From assembly GCA_021648425.1 (NCBI GenBank), contig JAKISV010000049.1, positions 1 to 16,063 on the forward strand: a DNA stretch of 16,063 bases. The letters run 5' to 3'. The notes under the pieces were generated by a model that was not told where the DNA came from, did not search any database, and was given only the letters and a program-made list of their open reading frames with translations. The DNA comes from Rhizobiaceae bacterium. Its GTDB lineage: Bacteria > Pseudomonadota > Alphaproteobacteria > Rhizobiales > Rhizobiaceae. This document shows positions 12,645 through 16,063 of the stretch, piece by piece (position 1 is the stretch's first letter; each line of letters begins with the position of its first letter). Made by a program: the position numbers and the translations under genes.

Positions 12645-13997
12645 TCAGCCAGTCTGGTTTTTTTCCGCCAGGTATTTTTCAAGCCAGTGAATATCATAAT
12701 CCCCAGCCAGTATATCTTCGTTTGAAACCAGATCGCGAAATAGTGGCAGTGTGGTTTCAATGCCATCCACTACAAATTCATCCAATGCCCGGCGCAGACG
12801 CATCAGGCATTCGGGCCTGTCGCGTCCGTGGACGATCAGTTTGCCGATCAGGCTGTCATAATGAGACGGGATTTTATAACCGTGATACATGCCGGAATCC
12901 ACCCGCACACCCAGGCCGCCGGGAACATGATAATGGGTTATTGTACCAGGGCAGGGCACGAACGTATCGGGGTTTTCCGCATTAATACGACATTCAATCG
13001 CATGACCGGAAAACTTGATATCTTCCTGGGTGACGGACATGCCAACACCTGACGCCACATGCAATTGTTCATTCACCAGATCAATGCGGGTAATCATTTC
13101 GGTTACCGGGTGTTCAACCTGTAATCTGGTATTCATTTCGATGAAATAGAATTCGCCGTTTTCATAAAGAAACTCAACCGTACCGGCACCGGAATAACCA
13201 AGGCCCTGAACTGCATTGGCGCAAATTGTGCCGATTTTTTCGCGTGCGGCATCATCAATCACCGGGGAGGTTGCTTCTTCCCATATTTTCTGATGTCGGC
13301 GCTGTAAGGAGCAATCGCGTTCACCCAGATGGATGCCTCCTCCTTTGCCATCGCCTAAAACCTGCACTTCGATATGGCGGGGTTTTGCCAGATATTTTTC
13401 GATATATACGGCGCTGTTACCAAATGCGGCGCCAGCTTCTGTGCGTGCCGTGTGAAATGCTTCAGACATTTCGCTTTCACTATTGGCAACTTTCATGCCC
13501 CTGCCACCGCCGCCAAATGCGGCTTTGACGATTACCGGATATCCGATGTCTGCGGCTATGCGCTTGGCATCTTCTTCCTCGGTAATTTCACCTTCTGAAC
13601 CAGGAACAACAGGAATACCCAGCTTGCTTGCTGTCTTTTTGGCTTCAATCTTGTCGCCCATAACGCGGATATGTTCTGCGGAAGGGCCGATGAAGGTAAT
13701 CGAATGGGCCTCTAAAATTTCAGCAAATTTGGCATTTTCTGACAGAAAACCATAACCTGGATGGATGGCGTCAGCACCGGTAATTTCGCAGGCTGCAAGA
13801 ATTTCGTGGATATTGAGGTAGCTGTCTTTGGAAGGCGGCGGGCCGATACAAACGCTTTCATCGGCAAGGCGTACATGCATCGCATCGGCATCTGCCGTAG
13901 AATGGACTGCAACAGTTGCAATTCCAAGCTCCTTGCAGGCGCGTAAAACTCTAAGCGCTATCTCGCCTCTATTTGCAATCAGGACTTTTTTGAACAT
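12645..13997 (-). CDS. accC: Biotin carboxylase subunit of acetyl-CoA carboxylase
   Basis: AccC uses ATP and bicarbonate to carboxylate the biotin on AccB, the first half-reaction of malonyl-CoA formation for fatty-acid synthesis. The 450-residue length matches E. coli (449). It shows the N-terminal KVLIANRGEIALRVLRACKE, the ATP-grasp glycine loop AAFGGGGRGMK, LGERDCSLQRRHQKIWEEATSP and the catalytic MNTRLQVEHPVTE. I start at ATG 13995-13997, with TAGGGC upstream, rather than the in-frame TTG at 14015, which lies inside accB. It follows accB after 10 bases and runs almost into aat. All key motifs are intact. Confidence 0.97.
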   Translation of the reverse strand: MFKKVLIANRGEIALRVLRACKELGIATVAVHSTADADAMHVRLADESVCIGPPPSKDSYLNIHEILAACEITGADAIHPGYGFLSENAKFAEILEAHSITFIGPSAEHIRVMGDKIEAKKTASKLGIPVVPGSEGEITEEEDAKRIAADIGYPVIVKAAFGGGGRGMKVANSESEMSEAFHTARTEAGAAFGNSAVYIEKYLAKPRHIEVQVLGDGKGGGIHLGERDCSLQRRHQKIWEEATSPVIDDAAREKIGTICANAVQGLGYSGAGTVEFLYENGEFYFIEMNTRLQVEHPVTEMITRIDLVNEQLHVASGVGMSVTQEDIKFSGHAIECRINAENPDTFVPCPGTITHYHVPGGLGVRVDSGMYHGYKIPSHYDSLIGKLIVHGRDRPECLMRLRRALDEFVVDGIETTLPLFRDLVSNEDILAGDYDIHWLEKYLAEKNQTG

Positions 13998-14007
13998 GCG
14001 ACCAGCC

Positions 14008-14472
14008 CTATTCAATTACAAAAAGTGGTTCGCCAAATTCTACCGGTTGGCCATCATCAACCAGTATTGCCTTCACTTTGCCTGAGCGTGGCGTTGCAAT
14101 TTGGTTCATGGTTTTCATGGCTTCAACAATCAGTACGGTTTGCCCTTCTTTGACGCTTTCACCAATTGAAACAAATTGTTTTGCTCCAGGTGCTGGAGAA
14201 AGATAAGCGGTGCCAACCATCGGTGAGGGCACGGCTCCAGGGTCGCTGGATAAATTTCCTGCGGGAGCAGCGCTCTCAGGTACTGTGGCTTGTGGCGGCG
14301 CACTGGGGCTCACTGTTTGCACCATTCCACCGGTGCCGCGAGCCACGCGAACCCGCAAACCGTTTTGTTCAATTTCAATCTCGTTGAGATCAGTTTCTGT
14401 CAGCAGTCCTGCCAGATCCCGGATTAAATCCTGGTCAATTTTCTGCTGAACTGTTTTGTCTTTATTGGGCAT
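14008..14472 (-). CDS. accB: Biotin carboxyl carrier protein of acetyl-CoA carboxylase
   Basis: AccB carries biotin between the carboxylase AccC and the carboxyltransferase AccAD. The 154-residue protein has the usual parts: a helical N-terminal region (1-45, LIRDLAGLLTETDLNEIEIEQ), a flexible Ala/Pro-rich linker (about 52-82) and a C-terminal biotinyl domain (about 83-154) with the EAMKTMN motif, where Lys120 is biotinylated. The thumb segment SPAPGAKQFVSIG is present. GGAAA lies upstream of the ATG. accC follows after 10 bases. In many Rhizobiales aroQ (3-dehydroquinate dehydratase) comes just before accB; here there is only a 287-base spacer and then the divergent ugpB-like gene, so accB must have its own promoter. 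Confidence 0.96.
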   Translation of the reverse strand: MPNKDKTVQQKIDQDLIRDLAGLLTETDLNEIEIEQNGLRVRVARGTGGMVQTVSPSAPPQATVPESAAPAGNLSSDPGAVPSPMVGTAYLSPAPGAKQFVSIGESVKEGQTVLIVEAMKTMNQIATPRSGKVKAILVDDGQPVEFGEPLFVIE

Positions 14473-14759
14473 GTTTATGTTTCCGATTGGATAGTTGCCT
14501 ACCTTAGTTCAAAGCGCATATTTCACAGTGTAAAATCCGGCGTAAAACTATGGGGCTTATATAGGTATTTGTTCGTCAGGAAAACCCTTGTTTGGCACAA
14601 ATAACATCTGATTTGGGCAAAACGATTTTCACAGCGCACACAAATAAATATTATTGAATTCAAATTGACAGGCCAGAAAAAAAGGTCCTTACTTCGCACC
14701 ATCAAGAATGAAAAAAGACAATGTTCAAGAAGAATGATTGCAATAACAGGGAGAATACT
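14473..14759. other. Divergent intergenic region between accB and the UgpB-like gene
   Basis: This 287-base AT-rich spacer holds no convincing gene. A TTGACA (14665-14670) on the plus strand could be the -35 of the ugpB-like gene, but the matching -10 (TTACTT, 14689-14694, 18 bases on) is poor. GGGAGA (about 14750-14755) is the ribosome binding site for that gene. I saw no pair of CTGTCAT repeats (Pho box), although ugp genes are Pho-controlled in several bacteria. The accB promoter must also lie here; a TATATA on the minus strand near 14560 lacks a good -35. Confidence 0.5.
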
Positions 14760-16063
14760 ATGTCCAGAAGACGTTTTTTAGTTACAACCGCTGCGGCGAT
14801 GATGGCGACAGCCTTGTCCTCAGGCGCTTTTGCCCAGACTGAGATCCAGTGGTGGCACGCAATGGGCGGAGTTAATGGTGAACGCATTGATAAAATGGCC
14901 ACCGATTTCAATGCAACACAAAGTGAATTTAAAGTCGTTCCTGTCTATAAAGGCAACTATACCGAGACAATGACTGCCGCTGTTGCAGCATTTCGTGCTG
15001 GTGAACAACCCCATATTGTGCAGGTGTTTGAAGTTGGTACCGCTACAATGATGGCAGCTAAAGGCGCGGTCTATCCAGTCGAAGACATGATGAAAGATGT
15101 TGGCGAGCCATTTGATAAATCGATTTATGTGCCTGGTGTGATTTCTTATTACCAGACAACAGATGGCAAATTGCTGTCATTGCCGTTCAATTCTTCCACA
15201 CCGGTATTGTGGTATAACAAGGATGCTTTTGAAAAAGCCGGCATTGATAAAGTTCCGGCAACCTGGGACGAAATGGATGCTGCGGCCAAGAAGCTTCTCG
15301 CTTCTGGTATGAAGTGCGGATATTCCTTCGGCTGGCAGTCATGGGTAATGATTGAAAACTATTCCACCTGGAATAATCAGGCAATCGGCACCAAAGAAAA
15401 CGGCTTTGCAGGTTTAGATACCGAACTGACGTTTAACACCGATGCATTGAAAAACCGCTTGGCAAAAATTGCTGCCGCTCAAGAAGACGGTAGTTTTGTT
15501 TATGCGGGCAGGCGTGGTGATTCACTACCGAAATTCACCAATGGTGAATGTGGCATGTGGATGAATTCATCGGCTTATTATGGTTCAATCAAAGGCCAGG
15601 CCAAATTCAAATTTGGTCAATCAATGCTACCGATTGATACGGATGTTGCTGAAAAAGCGCAAAATTCCATCATTGGTGGTGCAACTTTGTGGGTGCTTAA
15701 AGGCAAGCCGCAGGAAGACTATAAGGGCGTGGCTAAATTCATGACCTACCTGTCAACAGCTCCGGTTCAGGCCTGGTGGCATCAGCAGACCGGCTATGTG
15801 CCGATTACTAAAGCTGCGGGCATTTTGTCAAAAAAGCAGGGATTTTACGACGAAAACCCTGGCACCGATACAGCTGAAATGCAGCTAAGCCTCAACCCGC
15901 CGACACCAAATTCACGCGGGCTTCGTTTTGGCAACTTCGTGCAGATTCGCGATGTCATCAACGAAGAGATGGAAGCAATCTGGGCCGGTACAAAAACAGC
16001 TTCTGAAGGCCTCGATACAGCTGTTGAGCGCGGCAACAAACTGCTTCGCAAGTTTGAAAAAGT
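14760..16063 (+). CDS. ugpB: UgpB-like sn-glycerol-3-phosphate-binding protein of an ABC importer (C-terminus cut by window edge)
   Basis: The periplasmic receptor of the UgpBAEC importer, which takes up glycerol 3-phosphate and its diesters. The frame is open from ATG 14760 to the window end (434 codons), close to full family length (about 430-440). Family features are IQWWHAMGGVNGERIDKM at the mature start, QVFEVGTATMMAAKGAVYPVED, SLPFNSSTPVLWYNKDAFEKAG, GECGMWMNSSAYYGSI, GGATLWVLKG, QAWWHQQTGYVPIT and a C-terminal LRFGNFVQIRDVINEEMEAIWAG. The leader MSRRRFLVTTAAAMMA matches the twin-arginine pattern (S-R-R-x-F-L) with a likely cut after GAFA, so export may be by Tat. GGGAGA precedes the start. 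ugpA, ugpE and ugpC would be expected downstream, outside the window. Confidence 0.9.
   Translation, partial: MSRRRFLVTTAAAMMATALSSGAFAQTEIQWWHAMGGVNGERIDKMATDFNATQSEFKVVPVYKGNYTETMTAAVAAFRAGEQPHIVQVFEVGTATMMAAKGAVYPVEDMMKDVGEPFDKSIYVPGVISYYQTTDGKLLSLPFNSSTPVLWYNKDAFEKAGIDKVPATWDEMDAAAKKLLASGMKCGYSFGWQSWVMIENYSTWNNQAIGTKENGFAGLDTELTFNTDALKNRLAKIAAAQEDGSFVYAGRRGDSLPKFTNGECGMWMNSSAYYGSIKGQAKFKFGQSMLPIDTDVAEKAQNSIIGGATLWVLKGKPQEDYKGVAKFMTYLSTAPVQAWWHQQTGYVPITKAAGILSKKQGFYDENPGTDTAEMQLSLNPPTPNSRGLRFGNFVQIRDVINEEMEAIWAGTKTASEGLDTAVERGNKLLRKFEK

Noticed and set aside
12641..12766. N-terminal extension of aat
   Set aside because: It would lie inside the accC coding end; homologues are about 204 residues and similarity starts near the GTG at 12640.
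14640..14700. Pho box before the UgpB-like gene
   Set aside because: Only one CTGTCA-like half (minus strand) is present; the second repeat at the proper spacing does not match.
1..16063. CRISPR array, insertion sequence, prophage, tRNA or integration site
   Set aside because: No regularly spaced repeats, transposase or integrase frames, cloverleaf-like segments or terminal repeats were seen on either strand.

Overview
The window reads as chromosomal DNA of an alphaproteobacterium, most likely of the order Hyphomicrobiales (Rhizobiales). The evidence is gene order and protein style: a divergent tpiA / ppiD-trpD pair, the sfsA-map-radC string and accB-accC-aat are arrangements I know from that order. 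Base composition looks moderate (close to half G+C by eye), lower than soil rhizobia, which would suit a marine or host-associated lineage; that last step is inference. There are 15 protein genes (13 complete in the window, 2 cut by its edges), packed tightly. I see no tRNA, rRNA, CRISPR array, transposase or phage gene.

Layout. 1-2298 (minus): start of trpD (tryptophan synthesis), then the membrane-anchored periplasmic folding factor ppiD. 2299-2467: divergent control region with a near-consensus sigma-70 promoter for tpiA. 2468-3857 (plus): tpiA, then a LysE/RhtB amino-acid exporter one base later. 3869-6196 (minus): sfsA, map and radC as one transcription unit. 6283-9541 (plus): an MMPL/HpnN-like RND exporter, an overlapping secreted protein of unknown function and a DUF1330 protein. 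9542-9676: a control region with tandem and inverted Fur/Mur-type motifs, leading into an Nramp Mn/Fe transporter (9677-11050). 11065-12020: an uncharacterised four-helix membrane protein and an uncharacterised small Tat-exported cysteine protein, divergent from each other around a perfect FNR/FixK box. 12026-14472 (minus): accB, accC (biotin carboxyl carrier and biotin carboxylase of acetyl-CoA carboxylase) and aat (N-end-rule aminoacyl transferase). 14760-end (plus): a glycerol-3-phosphate-type solute-binding protein, UgpB-like, with a Tat-type leader.

Most of the window is housekeeping. The parts that deserve a second look are: the FNR/FixK-box divergon of two unknown genes (11065-12020); the compound metal-regulator operator before the Nramp gene; the RND exporter with its overlapping secreted partner; the His-to-Asn change in the conserved KHGN motif of TrpD together with its TTG start; and local changes to gene orders that are usual in the order (tpiA followed by a LysE gene, no aroQ before accB). 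Three convergent gene pairs are separated by only 5 to 14 bases, leaving no room for ordinary terminators. I found no evidence for a large new multi-gene system; the best candidate for undescribed biology is the FNR-box divergon.
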